Part shown: positions 7,309 to 16,953 of the stretch, piece by piece
How the letters are laid out: the number at the start of each line of letters is the position of its first letter
How positions within the stretch are numbered: position 1 is the first letter of the stretch
Assembly (NCBI GenBank): GCA_964523405.1
Contig: CAZGAQ010000018.1
Coordinates: forward strand, 1-64,000
Source: CAZGAQ01 sp964523405
Lineage (GTDB): Bacteria; Planctomycetota; Phycisphaerae; UBA1845; Fen-1342
Direction of reading: 5' to 3'
DNA length: 64,000 bases
The notes under the pieces: generated by a model
Told to the model about the DNA's origin: nothing
The model's input: the letters and a program-made list of their open reading frames with translations, nothing else
Database searches by the model: none
Program-made: the position numbers and the translations under genes

Positions 7309-9312
7309 CTAATCCGCGCCACCGTCACTCCGCGCGGCTGCAAGCTCGGGCTGGCGCTGCGCGGGCGGCGCCTCGCGCGGCGGCAGAACGCGGTACCAGA
7401 ACCAGTACAGGCCGGCGCAGCCGAGCAGGAACAGCGGCAGCGTGCGCCAGAACGAGTCATAGGCCTTGATGACGAACTGCATGGGGAGGAGGAACAGCGT
7501 CACCTGCCAGAGCAGCACGAAGGGAATCGCGAGTACGTCGTTCGTATGCTCGCGGGTCAGTTCGCCTTGCCGGGGCGCAGCGAACGTGGCCTTGACCGGA
7601 CCCCACAGACCGAAGGGGCGAGTCGTCTCATAGAAGTGCCGCAGGCGCGGCATGGGCGTCGGCGCCGTGAGCAGTGATCCCCCGATTGTGCCCACGAAGG
7701 ATAGCATGGTCATGAGGATAAACTGGTGAATTTCGGGCATCTCGGGCGCGTAGATGCGCTGCAGGGCCGCACCGACACCTCCGAGGACCGTCCCGCCAAC
7801 CACGCCCCAGGCGTTACAGCGCCACCAATACAGACGCAGCAGGCCCGGTGCCAAGCCACCCGCTCCCAGGCCCATGATGATCCAGCCCCAGATGTCATTG
7901 ATGCTCTGGGCCGCATAGCCCATCCAGAGAGACAAGGCCACGAGCACGACGGTCGACCCGTAGGACACGATGATCAGCTCGCGGTTCGCGGCCCGGGGCC
8001 GCATGAGCAGTTGATAGATGTCCTTCACGAACAGGGCCCCGGCGCCGTTCACCGTCCCCGTCAGGGTGGACATCATGGCGGCCAGGAGTGCCACCAGCAT
8101 CGCCCCTTTCAACCCGGCGGGCATGCCGAGCAGGACCGCGGGCAGGATCTGCTCGGGATTGATCGTGCCGTGGAAGCCGACCAGGGCGAGCTTTGCTTGC
8201 CAGGAGTCGCCGAGGAGCCGGCGGAGTCCGTCGGCAACAGCCCCGGGATAGGCCTGGGGATCGCCGGCGATGCGTGCCGTCAGCTCATGCCACATGGCCT
8301 CGGTGGTGCCAGGGAAGTTGGTCTTGAGCAGCGCGGCGGCCTGACCAACGACGCTCTGGTCCGGATACCAGTGGGCGACCAGGTAGATGCCGAGGACGGT
8401 GAAGCCCATCATCATCGGCCAGCGGAGGGCGACGGTGAGGCCCTGCAAGAGGGACTGCAGGCCGCAGTCCCGGTCGCTGCGCGCGCCGAAGTAGCGGTTC
8501 TCCGCCCCGCTGCCCATGCCGGCGAGCACGTTGCGCAGTAGGTAGAACGAGGCCAACAGGAGCAGGGGCTGATACTGCGCGTAGCCGGGCGGCAGGGCGG
8601 TCCACCGACTGGGCAGCGAGGTCATCCAATCCGGGTTGCCGCTGACGTGGACGGCGAGCGCGCCAAACGTGGCGGCGTCGGGTACCTTGAACCAGGCCAT
8701 CAGGCCGACAACAACGCAGGAAACCAGGATGATCCCGCCCTGCAGCAGGTCGGTCAGGACGACGCCATAGAAGCCGGCGAACATGGTGTAGAGCGTCGAG
8801 ATCGCCAGGATCGCGATGGTCGTGTAGAGCGGGGGGAACGGCAGCGCCTGGCCCATGAACAGGCTGCAGCCGCGGACCAGGTAGGCGAGCGCCGCGACCG
8901 TGCCCAGCAGCACGCTGGCGGCGATCAACACGCGCACTGCGACGGCCGCCTTACCCTCACCGAAGCGATACGTCATCCACTCCGCGAACGTCATGCAGCC
9001 ACTGCGGCGGTGCCACTTGCCGGCGTACACCAGCAGGAAGGCGAGGATCAGCACCGCCCCACCGCGGAACTCGATGTACAGGCCGCGCGGGCCAAGGAGG
9101 TAGAGGAACGAGGTGATGATCATCGTCCCGGTCATGTCGAACCAGCTCGTCATACCCGCGATGCCGAGCAGGTACCACGGCAGCGTACGGCCGCCGAGGA
9201 AATAGTGTTCCAGGCTGGACGACGCCCGGCGGGTCATCAGCAGGCCGACCGCCATGGTGAGGATGAAATACGCCGCGAGAATGCTGAGATCGAGGCTGCC
9301 GAGCTCGCGCAT
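7309..9312 (-). CDS. Sodium:solute symporter (SSS family)
   Basis: 667 residues with about 13 or more hydrophobic helices. The N-terminus LSILAAYFILTMAVGLLM, then YFLGGRTLPWYLLGIAGM (~40-57) and WFDMTGTMI, is the classic SSS start; TLYTMFAGFYGVVLTDLLQG (~175-195) is the signature region near the conserved sodium site. The chain is longer than a 500-residue SSS core, with extra helices and a soluble tail rich in Pro/Arg at the end. Substrates of this family include sugars, amino acids and inositol. The divergent GH38 mannosidase makes a sugar or glycoside the most likely substrate, which is inference. The ribosome site is weak. Confidence 0.9.
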   Translation of the reverse strand: MRELGSLDLSILAAYFILTMAVGLLMTRRASSSLEHYFLGGRTLPWYLLGIAGMTSWFDMTGTMIITSFLYLLGPRGLYIEFRGGAVLILAFLLVYAGKWHRRSGCMTFAEWMTYRFGEGKAAVAVRVLIAASVLLGTVAALAYLVRGCSLFMGQALPFPPLYTTIAILAISTLYTMFAGFYGVVLTDLLQGGIILVSCVVVGLMAWFKVPDAATFGALAVHVSGNPDWMTSLPSRWTALPPGYAQYQPLLLLASFYLLRNVLAGMGSGAENRYFGARSDRDCGLQSLLQGLTVALRWPMMMGFTVLGIYLVAHWYPDQSVVGQAAALLKTNFPGTTEAMWHELTARIAGDPQAYPGAVADGLRRLLGDSWQAKLALVGFHGTINPEQILPAVLLGMPAGLKGAMLVALLAAMMSTLTGTVNGAGALFVKDIYQLLMRPRAANRELIIVSYGSTVVLVALSLWMGYAAQSINDIWGWIIMGLGAGGLAPGLLRLYWWRCNAWGVVGGTVLGGVGAALQRIYAPEMPEIHQFILMTMLSFVGTIGGSLLTAPTPMPRLRHFYETTRPFGLWGPVKATFAAPRQGELTREHTNDVLAIPFVLLWQVTLFLLPMQFVIKAYDSFWRTLPLFLLGCAGLYWFWYRVLPPREAPPAQRQPELAAARSDGGAD

Positions 9313-9389
9313 GCGTCACATCAGAGTTGGGCGACCAAGGCCGCCGCGCGGCGCTGCGGCGCTGCAGCACACGGCGGCGCACCGTGGGC

Positions 9390-9426
9390 AAGATAGCGAG
9401 CCCGGGGGCGGTGCGGCAAGCCGCAC
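9390..9426 (-). promoter_or_regulatory. Symporter promoter with an inverted repeat over the -35
   Basis: On the minus strand TTGCCG (9419-9414), 18 bases, TATCTT (9395-9390), each 4 of 6 to consensus, about 80 bases before the symporter start. The -35 lies inside GTGCGGCAAGCCGCAC (9411-9426), a perfect 7-pair inverted repeat with a 2-base centre. The arrangement suits a repressor of the transporter. Confidence 0.4.
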
Positions 9427-9465
9427 GGACACCGGCACAGGGCGATTCGCGGCCAGTCCGCCGAT

Positions 9466-9530
9466 GCCCGTTTGGCCGAAAAACGGGCCGCGGCGGCGGG
9501 CTTGGTGACGGGGGGCGGCGTCGCTACACT
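9466..9530 (+). promoter_or_regulatory. Strong promoter of the GH38 gene with upstream inverted repeat
   Basis: TTGGTG (9502-9507), exactly 17 bases, TACACT (9525-9530); about 75 bases of leader precede the ATG at 9612. Just upstream lies GCCCGTTT (9466-9473) and AAACGGGC (9481-9488), 8 perfect pairs with a 7-base centre, placed where an activator could bind next to the -35. Confidence 0.5.
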
Positions 9531-9611
9531 CGCCGGCGCGCGGGCGGCGGCGCACTGGAGTGCCCCACACGGGCGCACCGCGCCAAGCCCGCAAGCCGGC
9601 AGGAACTCCAC

Positions 9612-12305
9612 ATGAGCGACCGGATGATCGTCTATTACGTGGCCAGTACGCACTGGGATCGCGAGTGGTACGAGCCCTTCCAGCATTTCCGGCACTTCCT
9701 CGTGGAGATGCTCGACGACGTGCTGGACACACTGCAGCGCGATCCGCGCTTCACGTGCTTTCAGACCGACGGACAGGCAATCGTGCTCGAAGACTACCTG
9801 GAGATTCGCCCGGAGCGTGCGAAGGTCGTCCACGAGTTGGCGCGCGCCGGCCGACTGCGGTTGGGACCTTGGTACACGCTGCCGGATGAGTTCCTGGTTG
9901 CCCCGGAGTCCCTGATCCGCAATCTCGAGGAGGGGCACCGCGTCGCGCGCGGGCACGGCAACTGCTCGAAGTCGGGGTTCGTATGCGACCTATTCGGGCA
10001 TGTCTCGCAATTGCCGCAGATTCTGCAGGGCTTCGGGATTGCGACCGCGTACGTCTTCCGTGGGGTCAACGAGGACACGCACCGCGGCACGTTCCGCTGG
10101 GTCGGCGCTGACGGCAGCGAGGTCGTGACGCACCGCTTCGGACAGCGCGAGGGGTATTTCGATTACGCCTGCCAGGTCCGCAATGCGTGGAAGGCCGACA
10201 TTCCGTTCACCGTCGAGGACGGGCTCGCCCGGCTCGGCGATTACCTGAAGATGCAGCGCGAACGCATCGGTCTGGACGCCGTCCTGCTGTTCGACGGCGG
10301 CGACCACATGACGATTGAGCCGCTCACGCCCGACGTCTTCGAGCGTTTCCACCAGGAGCACCCCGAAGTCGAATTCCGCCACACGGGCCTGGATGAGTAC
10401 TCGGCCGCCTTGGTCCAGCGGCGCGCGCAGGTGCCGCGGGTGTTCCACGGCGAACTGCGCGAGCCCGGCCGCGAGCACTGGGACGGCACCTGGGTCATCC
10501 CCGGCGTCGCCAGCAGCCGCATCCGCCTCAAGCAGGCCAACCGCAACTGCGAGCTCGGGCTCACGCAGTGGGTCGAGCCGTTCGCGCACCTGGCGAGCGG
10601 GCTGACCGGCGCGGAGTATCCGTACAGCTACATCCGCACGGCGTGGCGCCACGTGCTGCAGAATCACGCGCACGACTCCATCTGCGGCTGCAGCCCCGAC
10701 CAGATCCACAAGGACATGGAGTACCGCTTCGACCAGGCGCGGCTCATCAACGAGAAGGTGACGACGCGGGCGCTCGCGGACATTGCCGATCGCGTCGCCG
10801 TGCCCGCCCTGGAAGGCGAGCAGTTCGCCCTCGTCGTGTTCAATCCGACGCAGGCGGAACTGAACGGCCCCGTCGACCTGGAGCTGTGGTTCGACGCCAA
10901 AACGACCAGCCTCTTCGGCGAATTCTTCAAGTATGAGTCGAAAGTCGGCTTCCGGCTGTACGATGCCGCCGGCCAAGAGCTGCCGTACGACTACGTGAGC
11001 TACGCGCCGTCGCGGCGGCGCTTTAGCCGGCTGTGGGGCAAAATCCCCCAGGCGCAGGAATGCCTCGTCGTCACGGTCACGGTCCCGCTGCAGATTCCGG
11101 CCTTCGGCTACACGACCATCACGTGCAAGCCGGAGGCGAAGGCCACGCGGCACCCCGCCGGCGGCATCGCGCAGGGCGATCGCGTGCTGGAGAACGAGCA
11201 CCTGCGCGTCGAAGTGCAGGACAATGGCAGTCTGCGGCTGCTCGACAAACACACGCAACAGACCTACGACCGGCTCGGCATCTACGAAGACCGCGCGGAC
11301 ATCGGCGACGGTTGGTACCACGGCGTGGCCGTCAACGATCAGGTGTTCTCGTCGACCGCGTGCCCGGCGGACGTGGCGCTGGTGACCGACGGCCGCCAGA
11401 AGGCCACGCTGCGCATCACCAGCCGGATGTCGGTGCCGGCGTGCTTTGAGTTTGGGGGCCAGATGCGCCGCAGCGCGCAGCGCGCGGAGCTGGTGATCGA
11501 CAGCTACGTAACGCTGCGGGCGGGTGCCGCGCACGTGGAGGTGGACACAGTCATCGATAACCAGGTGCGCGACCACCGGGTGCGCGTCCTGTTCGAGACA
11601 GGCGCGCAGACGGACGTGTATCACGCCGATTCCGCCTTTGACGTGGTCGAGCGGCCCATCGCACTGCCGGCGGACAACCACACGTACAAGGAACTGCAAG
11701 TCGAGACCACGCCCCAGGCAAGTTGGACGGCCGTGACTGACGCCGCCCGCGGCCTGGCGATCGTCGCGCCGCACCAGCCCGAGACCGCGGTGCGCGACGC
11801 GACGGAGCGCACGCTCGCACTGACGCTGCTGCGCGGCTTCCGCCGGACGATCTACACGGATGGCGAGGAAGGCGGGCAGAGCCTCGGCCGCCACGAGTTC
11901 CACTACCGGATCGTGCCACTGGGCGGCGAACTGCCGCGGACGAAACTGGCGGTTCACGCCCAGGCGCTGGCCGGCGGGACGCGGGCGGTGCAGGTGCTGC
12001 CGCGCGATGTGACGCGCCAGCCGGAACGGACGCTGCCGCCAACACTGGGGCAGTTGACGCTGCAGCCGGGGCTGGCCGTGGTGACGAGCCTGCGCCGGCA
12101 TCCGGAGCGACAACACCTGGAGGTGCGGGCACACAACCCCTATGCCGAGCCGCTGACGGAGCAATTCGGGTTCCACCCCGACGTGCGCGCGGCGCGCGTC
12201 ATTGATTTCGAGGGTAACACGCTGGAGACCCTCCAGGTCGGGCCGCAGGGCACGGTCCGCGTGACGCTGCCGCCGAAGAAGATCGTCACGCTGCTGCTGG
12301 AGTGA
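9612..12305 (+). CDS. Glycoside hydrolase family 38 alpha-mannosidase
   Basis: 897 residues, the normal size of bacterial GH38 enzymes. The metal-binding start VASTHWDREW holds H14 and D16, FVCDLFGH holds the nucleophile candidate D126, and NHAHDSICGCS (~352-362) holds the late histidine and the conserved HDSI motif. After the (beta/alpha)7 barrel come a helical bundle and a long beta-sandwich C-terminal half (LENEHLRVEVQDNGSLRLLDK). The enzyme hydrolyses alpha-mannosides using zinc or calcium. No signal peptide is visible, so it probably acts in the cytoplasm on an imported oligosaccharide, in keeping with the divergent symporter. AGGAA before the ATG at 9612 supports this start; the frame is open upstream but without protein-like content. 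Confidence 0.95.
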   Translation: MSDRMIVYYVASTHWDREWYEPFQHFRHFLVEMLDDVLDTLQRDPRFTCFQTDGQAIVLEDYLEIRPERAKVVHELARAGRLRLGPWYTLPDEFLVAPESLIRNLEEGHRVARGHGNCSKSGFVCDLFGHVSQLPQILQGFGIATAYVFRGVNEDTHRGTFRWVGADGSEVVTHRFGQREGYFDYACQVRNAWKADIPFTVEDGLARLGDYLKMQRERIGLDAVLLFDGGDHMTIEPLTPDVFERFHQEHPEVEFRHTGLDEYSAALVQRRAQVPRVFHGELREPGREHWDGTWVIPGVASSRIRLKQANRNCELGLTQWVEPFAHLASGLTGAEYPYSYIRTAWRHVLQNHAHDSICGCSPDQIHKDMEYRFDQARLINEKVTTRALADIADRVAVPALEGEQFALVVFNPTQAELNGPVDLELWFDAKTTSLFGEFFKYESKVGFRLYDAAGQELPYDYVSYAPSRRRFSRLWGKIPQAQECLVVTVTVPLQIPAFGYTTITCKPEAKATRHPAGGIAQGDRVLENEHLRVEVQDNGSLRLLDKHTQQTYDRLGIYEDRADIGDGWYHGVAVNDQVFSSTACPADVALVTDGRQKATLRITSRMSVPACFEFGGQMRRSAQRAELVIDSYVTLRAGAAHVEVDTVIDNQVRDHRVRVLFETGAQTDVYHADSAFDVVERPIALPADNHTYKELQVETTPQASWTAVTDAARGLAIVAPHQPETAVRDATERTLALTLLRGFRRTIYTDGEEGGQSLGRHEFHYRIVPLGGELPRTKLAVHAQALAGGTRAVQVLPRDVTRQPERTLPPTLGQLTLQPGLAVVTSLRRHPERQHLEVRAHNPYAEPLTEQFGFHPDVRAARVIDFEGNTLETLQVGPQGTVRVTLPPKKIVTLLLE

Positions 12306-12327
12306 TCCCGGGCAAGGTGACGCGCGG

Positions 12328-15300
12328 TCAGCGGGCGCGCTGCTGCGCGACGAGTCGCGTGACGAAGGCCGAGAATACGTCCTGGGCGACGCGGTCCCAG
12401 CTCTTGCGCATCTCGGTGATCTCGATCTGCGCCGCATCGTGCGCCTGCGCGGTGGCTTGCGCAACTTGCTCCGGCGTCACCGGGCTACCGGACTGCTGGG
12501 CGGTCTGCAGGACACGCGTCGCCGCCTCCAGGGTCTCGCTACTGACATAGAGTCGTCCGTTGGCCGCCGTGAGCTGCTCTAGCACCGCGGCAATCACATC
12601 TTCGAGCACCCGGTCAAAGCGCTCCTCGCGCCCGGCTTGGGCGGCGGCCTGAATCTCGGTCTCCAACCGCGTGCTCGCAGCTTTCACGGCCTCGCGCGCC
12701 GTCGTCACCTGTCCGATGAGTTCCGCGAGCTGGTCCTGTGCCGGCCCGGCCGCGAGTTGCCCCAGCTCCTGCGTGGCGACCGAGAGCATCTGCTCGGCGG
12801 ATTGATAGATGCAGGCCGCTTCGGTCACGGTGCGAAATGCCGACTGCAGATACGTGGCCAGCTCCGCGCCGCTGTCGGCATAGGCCGTGAGAATGGTGTT
12901 CCACGTGTCGCGGAACTCGGTCGGCAGCGACTCGTCGCTGGTCAGATCGCCGGATAGCAGAGCGGACTGCACCTGGAACGAGAACGGCGTACTCCCCTCC
13001 AGGCCGCTGTCGCGATGGTACACGAGACTTTCGTCGCGATTGGCGCCGGCGCGGACCACGCCGCCAGATGCAGCCGCATTGGCCGCGTCCACCGTATGCA
13101 GGCCGCTCCCAGCAGCGCCTGCTCCCACAGCACCCTGGCCGCTCGCGGCTGCGGGTCCGGCGGGACTCCCCCCTTCGGCGGACGCCGCACCGGGCGGCCC
13201 TTCGCCGGTCGTGGCGGCCGTCTCGACGCCGGCAGCGGCCGGCGCCGTCGGACCGACTGGAGCCCGGTCGCCGGCGAGATCAAACCCGCCGGAGTCGTGG
13301 AAGTCGGACAGGCCGGTGCCCGGGGTCCACGAACCCGACGCGCCTCCCGGTACGGTCGGCGGGGTGCCGGACTGGCCCGGGCCGTTGGGCGCACCGGTAC
13401 CGGGCGACGCAGGCGACCCGTTACTGCCGGGCGTTCCCGACGTCCCGCTGTCGGACGGATGATACGCTGGGGTGTTCGGTGAGTTGTCGGTGCCGGAAGG
13501 CGGCGTACTGCCGCCGCCATCGGTCGGCGGGTCCGTGGTGGGCGTGCCATCGGAGGGCGGCGTGACGACCGGAGCCGCGGCAATCCCGAGCACGAACCGA
13601 CTATAGACGCTGCCGCCGAGACCGTCGCGGGCGACGACCTCGACATTCAGCGTGCCGACATCCCCGGTGCCCGGCGTACCGGTGAACGTGCGCGTCAGCG
13701 GGTCGAACACGAGCCAGGCGGGCAAGGCCCGCCCGCTCGAGAGGGCGGCGGAGTAGCTCAGGACGTCGCCCACGTCGCGATCGGCGAACGTGTGCGGATC
13801 GAATTGATAGGCAAAGGTCGCGCCAACGGTGCCAGTTTGATCCGCCAGCGGGACGACCACGACCGGCGCGTGGTTCACGTGCGAGATGCCGAGCGTGAAG
13901 AGCCCCGCAGCGCTGCCGCCGTGGCCATCGCCAGCCGTCACGCGAATTTGCAGCGTGCCCACGTCATGGCGTTCGGCGGTGCCACTGAAGGTGCGGGTCA
14001 GAGGGTCGAAGACCAGCCAGTGGGGAAGCGCGCTGCCGTCGGCGAGCGTGGCGGTGTAAGTGAGCAGGTCTCCGGCGTCCACGTCGTAAAAGCTGTCAGC
14101 CGCGAACTGATAGGAAAAGGGCTCGTCGTCCGTCGTGTGCTGCGGGACGAGCGCTTGTGCCACAACCGGAGCGTCGTTAACCGCGTTGACCTGCAGCGCC
14201 GCGGACGCCGTGGCTAAGCTGAAAGCCGAACTGCCGCCGGGACTGGTGGTGTCGGCATAGTCACCGGCGCTGCCGCTCGTGCGGTCCCAGGCGCGGAAGA
14301 TGACGGCGCCGCTCAGGTCGCCGTTCCAGTCGGTGGCCGGGCGGAAGCGCAGCAGGTCAGAGTCGCGCAGTAGCAGGGCGTGGTCAGCGGCCACGTCGCC
14401 CGCGTGGTGCCAGCTCGCACCGGCGTCGGTCGAGTACTCCCACGTGCCGTGGCTGTGATCCAAGCCGACGACCGCCACCCCCGTGAGCGCGCCGCTGTCC
14501 GCGTCGCTCACCGGCGAAAATCCCGCCGACGAGAGCAGGTGCGCGATCGTCTCGCCGCCCGGTGTCGTGTCTTCGTTCACGCTCGTGAGTTGGAGATGGA
14601 GCGAGTTATCGAGTACCGGGGCATCGTTGACGGCGAGCACGTCGATGCTGGCCGCGCCGTGCGCCGTGCTGAACGCGGTCGTGCCGCCGCTGGTCGTGGT
14701 GTCCGCGTAATCCCCAGCCGTGCCGCTGGTCTGATCCCATGCGCGGAAACCGAGGGCGCCGCTGAGCGCGCCGTTCCAGTCCACTTGCGGCTGGAAGCGC
14801 AGCAGGTCGGTATCGCGCAGCAGCAGGGCGTGGGCATCACTCACGGCGCCGACGTCGTGCCACGTGGCCCCCCCATCGATCGAGTACTGCCAACTACCGT
14901 GCGTCGTGTCAGCCCCCGTGAGCGCCAAGCCCTGTACGGCCCCAGCGTTGTCGTCCGCAATGTGGTTGCCGCCGGCGGTCGCGAAGATATCGTGGACGCT
15001 GGTGCCGGTGTTGGCGAGGTGATCCTCACCGATCGCGTTGAGGCTGAGCAGGTTGGCGTTGCTGAGCACCGGAGCGTGGTTGGGCATGACGACCTGCACG
15101 GTCGTGCGCGCGATCAGCTGACCTTCCGCATCCGTGCCCAGTCCGCCGTACTCCACGATGTAACCTGTGGCACCCGAGCCGGCATCCTGCCACTTGCCGC
15201 TGGACGTGCTGGACAGGATCGTCAGGTAGTTGGCGCCGGCAGAATTGTGGGGGTTGGACGCGTCCCAGTTCGTGTAGGCCCCGCCGTACACGGAGCCGGA

Positions 15301-16770
15301 GGCACCGCCCGTCCAGAACTTCTGCCCGGCCTCCGGGCCGCTGAGCCACAACCACTCCCCTTCGGTCGTGGCATCGCCCGCCCCGAGCCAGCATTTGGGC
15401 GTGGGCGAAGGCGGCATCGTCGGGATCAGACCCATGATCAGGTCATTTTCGGTTGCGGACGTGATCGTGGCGAGGTAGCCGCGCAGGCCACCGAGCGTGC
15501 GGGCATTGGCACCGGTGTTGGCAGCCGCCCAGGGCGCACTGCTGGCGACGCGCTCGTAGTAATGACCGGTGTCCGCGTTGTAGGCGTAGCCCGTGGCGTC
15601 GTCGCCGATGGTGATCAGGATTTCGCGCGCCGTCGTGTTGGGGTTCATGCTGCTATTGGCGTAGGTGACCGAGCGCAGGACTTCCTGGTACTGGGCCGCG
15701 GACGCGTTGCCGCGCAGCACAAGCTCGCCGGTGCTGGCGTTGTAGCTGCCGGTGATGCCGTAGGCCGGCGTGAAGCCAAGCTGGTCCTCGCTCGCGCTGA
15801 AGCCGCCGCGAATTCGCACGACCGCGCCCTTGAGCGTGTCCGTGCCGCCGTCGCCATCATCCACCGTCACGTTCGGATCGACGAACACTCCGCCCGCCGT
15901 ACCAACCGCCGTTACACTCGGATGCGTGCTCGTGATCGTGGGCTTGTTGCCGCCGAGTGTCTCATCGAACACAGCCAGGTGCGTACCATCGAAGTACACG
16001 GCACCGGCGTTCACACCGTCCGTTTCCAGCAACCAGTCGCCGCCATGCGACGGGTTGCCGGTGGCGTCGGTGGACGCGGCGAAGTCCACGCCGGTCAAGT
16101 GCTCGAGCGCCGCCACCAATGCCTGGCCTTCGGCCCCCCCGGCCGCATCGCACGCCAAGAGGTCAATACGCCCCCCCGGCTCCACCAAAGCAGCCAGCCC
16201 GCGCCAGAAAGCCTCCAGCTCGGGATTGTGTAGGGCGGCCAAATCGACCGGGTGTCCGGCAACCAACTCGAATCCGCCGGGGACCGTGCCGTGCGTCGCG
16301 ATGGCAATGGTGGCGGCACTCCGTCCATCGAGGGCCGCACTGATCTGCTGCAGCAGCGCCTCCAGCGTGCCCTGGGTCGGATCGAATTGCACCGGTTTGA
16401 CGTCAGGTTGCGCCGCGTCGATCAGAACCGCCGCCTCGCGAACCGCTCCCGACACGACGAGCACGCGGGGATGCAGGCTGTCGCAGTGCTCAGGAGGCGC
16501 ACTCTCGTCCGGCGAATACCCTATGTGCTCCGAGTGAGTATCGGCGGCGTGCGCGCCTGCGTCCGCCGCTGCTCCGGGGGCTGGAACAGCATGATCCGTC
16601 CCGGCATCCGGCGCCGCGCTGATCGGCGAATCTTGCGCGGCCGGAGCCTGGCTATCCGCGCCGGCCGCATCGAGGACAATACGGTCCTCCAGGCGCAGCA
16701 GGCGCGTCGGCAGCAAGCTGCCGTGGCCGTCTGGCAACGGCGGGGGCACTGTAGGCAGCGAATCAGACAT
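12328..16770 (-). CDS. Giant DUF4347 / C-type lectin / cadherin-like surface protein, likely substrate of the adjacent export system
   Basis: 1480 residues. There is no hydrophobic N-terminal signal; instead a short motif LEDRIVLDAA (27-36) precedes a Pro/Ala linker. Domains: DUF4347 (~100-255, with LLACDAAGG), a C-type lectin fold (~395-545, GHYYERV, EGEWLWLSG, YTNWDASNPHN), two ~130-residue repeats (~560-825, GSWQYSIDGGATWHDVG and GTWEYSTDAGASWHHAG), two dystroglycan-type cadherin-like repeats (~825-1025, both with HWLVFDPLTRTFSGT-like cores), a Gly/Pro/Ser/Thr linker (~1035-1230) and a helical coiled-coil C-terminus (~1240-1480). No RTX nonapeptides are seen. It probably works outside the cell in adhesion or sugar binding. 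It is divergent from the TolC/HlyD/M50 operon at a compact shared promoter region, which suggests cargo and exporter. The start is the first ATG of the frame. Confidence 0.9.
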   Translation of the reverse strand: MSDSLPTVPPPLPDGHGSLLPTRLLRLEDRIVLDAAGADSQAPAAQDSPISAAPDAGTDHAVPAPGAAADAGAHAADTHSEHIGYSPDESAPPEHCDSLHPRVLVVSGAVREAAVLIDAAQPDVKPVQFDPTQGTLEALLQQISAALDGRSAATIAIATHGTVPGGFELVAGHPVDLAALHNPELEAFWRGLAALVEPGGRIDLLACDAAGGAEGQALVAALEHLTGVDFAASTDATGNPSHGGDWLLETDGVNAGAVYFDGTHLAVFDETLGGNKPTITSTHPSVTAVGTAGGVFVDPNVTVDDGDGGTDTLKGAVVRIRGGFSASEDQLGFTPAYGITGSYNASTGELVLRGNASAAQYQEVLRSVTYANSSMNPNTTAREILITIGDDATGYAYNADTGHYYERVASSAPWAAANTGANARTLGGLRGYLATITSATENDLIMGLIPTMPPSPTPKCWLGAGDATTEGEWLWLSGPEAGQKFWTGGASGSVYGGAYTNWDASNPHNSAGANYLTILSSTSSGKWQDAGSGATGYIVEYGGLGTDAEGQLIARTTVQVVMPNHAPVLSNANLLSLNAIGEDHLANTGTSVHDIFATAGGNHIADDNAGAVQGLALTGADTTHGSWQYSIDGGATWHDVGAVSDAHALLLRDTDLLRFQPQVDWNGALSGALGFRAWDQTSGTAGDYADTTTSGGTTAFSTAHGAASIDVLAVNDAPVLDNSLHLQLTSVNEDTTPGGETIAHLLSSAGFSPVSDADSGALTGVAVVGLDHSHGTWEYSTDAGASWHHAGDVAADHALLLRDSDLLRFRPATDWNGDLSGAVIFRAWDRTSGSAGDYADTTSPGGSSAFSLATASAALQVNAVNDAPVVAQALVPQHTTDDEPFSYQFAADSFYDVDAGDLLTYTATLADGSALPHWLVFDPLTRTFSGTAERHDVGTLQIRVTAGDGHGGSAAGLFTLGISHVNHAPVVVVPLADQTGTVGATFAYQFDPHTFADRDVGDVLSYSAALSSGRALPAWLVFDPLTRTFTGTPGTGDVGTLNVEVVARDGLGGSVYSRFVLGIAAAPVVTPPSDGTPTTDPPTDGGGSTPPSGTDNSPNTPAYHPSDSGTSGTPGSNGSPASPGTGAPNGPGQSGTPPTVPGGASGSWTPGTGLSDFHDSGGFDLAGDRAPVGPTAPAAAGVETAATTGEGPPGAASAEGGSPAGPAAASGQGAVGAGAAGSGLHTVDAANAAASGGVVRAGANRDESLVYHRDSGLEGSTPFSFQVQSALLSGDLTSDESLPTEFRDTWNTILTAYADSGAELATYLQSAFRTVTEAACIYQSAEQMLSVATQELGQLAAGPAQDQLAELIGQVTTAREAVKAASTRLETEIQAAAQAGREERFDRVLEDVIAAVLEQLTAANGRLYVSSETLEAATRVLQTAQQSGSPVTPEQVAQATAQAHDAAQIEITEMRKSWDRVAQDVFSAFVTRLVAQQRAR

Positions 16771-16857
16771 CGCGGCTCTGTCCGGTCAGCGCAGAGGGGG
16801 TGCGCACCGCGCGGCGCGCAGGGTCCCCTACTCTCATCGTGCGAATCAGTCCGACCA

Positions 16858-16911
16858 CTGACAAACACTCCAAGTGCACTTTACTGCGGATGTTACGCCA
16901 ACCGATATCGG
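16858..16911. promoter_or_regulatory. Overlapping divergent promoters and palindrome between giant protein and export operon
   Basis: Plus strand: CTGACA (16858-16863), 16 bases, TTTACT (16880-16885), ahead of the TolC-like gene. Minus strand: TTGTCA (16864-16859), 17 bases, CACGAT (about 16841-16836), ahead of the giant gene. The two -35 boxes use the same bases. A perfect palindrome CCGATATCGG (16902-16911) sits just downstream of the plus-strand -10. Together these suggest joint control of the two transcripts. Confidence 0.4.
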
Positions 16912-16953
16912 ACGGTGGCGCGCGCGTGTCGCGCTTCCGGTGTAAGGACAGTC

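Noticed and set aside
9990..12464. Open frame of 824 codons on the strand opposite the GH38 gene
   Set aside because: The plus-strand GH38 protein has all catalytic motifs; the opposite frame is rich in Arg/His/Pro/Gln with no motif, typical of the shadow of a GC-rich gene.
14380..16233. Open frame of 617 codons opposite the giant DUF4347 gene
   Set aside because: Arg/Val/Gly/Ala-rich, no domain; shadow of the minus-strand gene.
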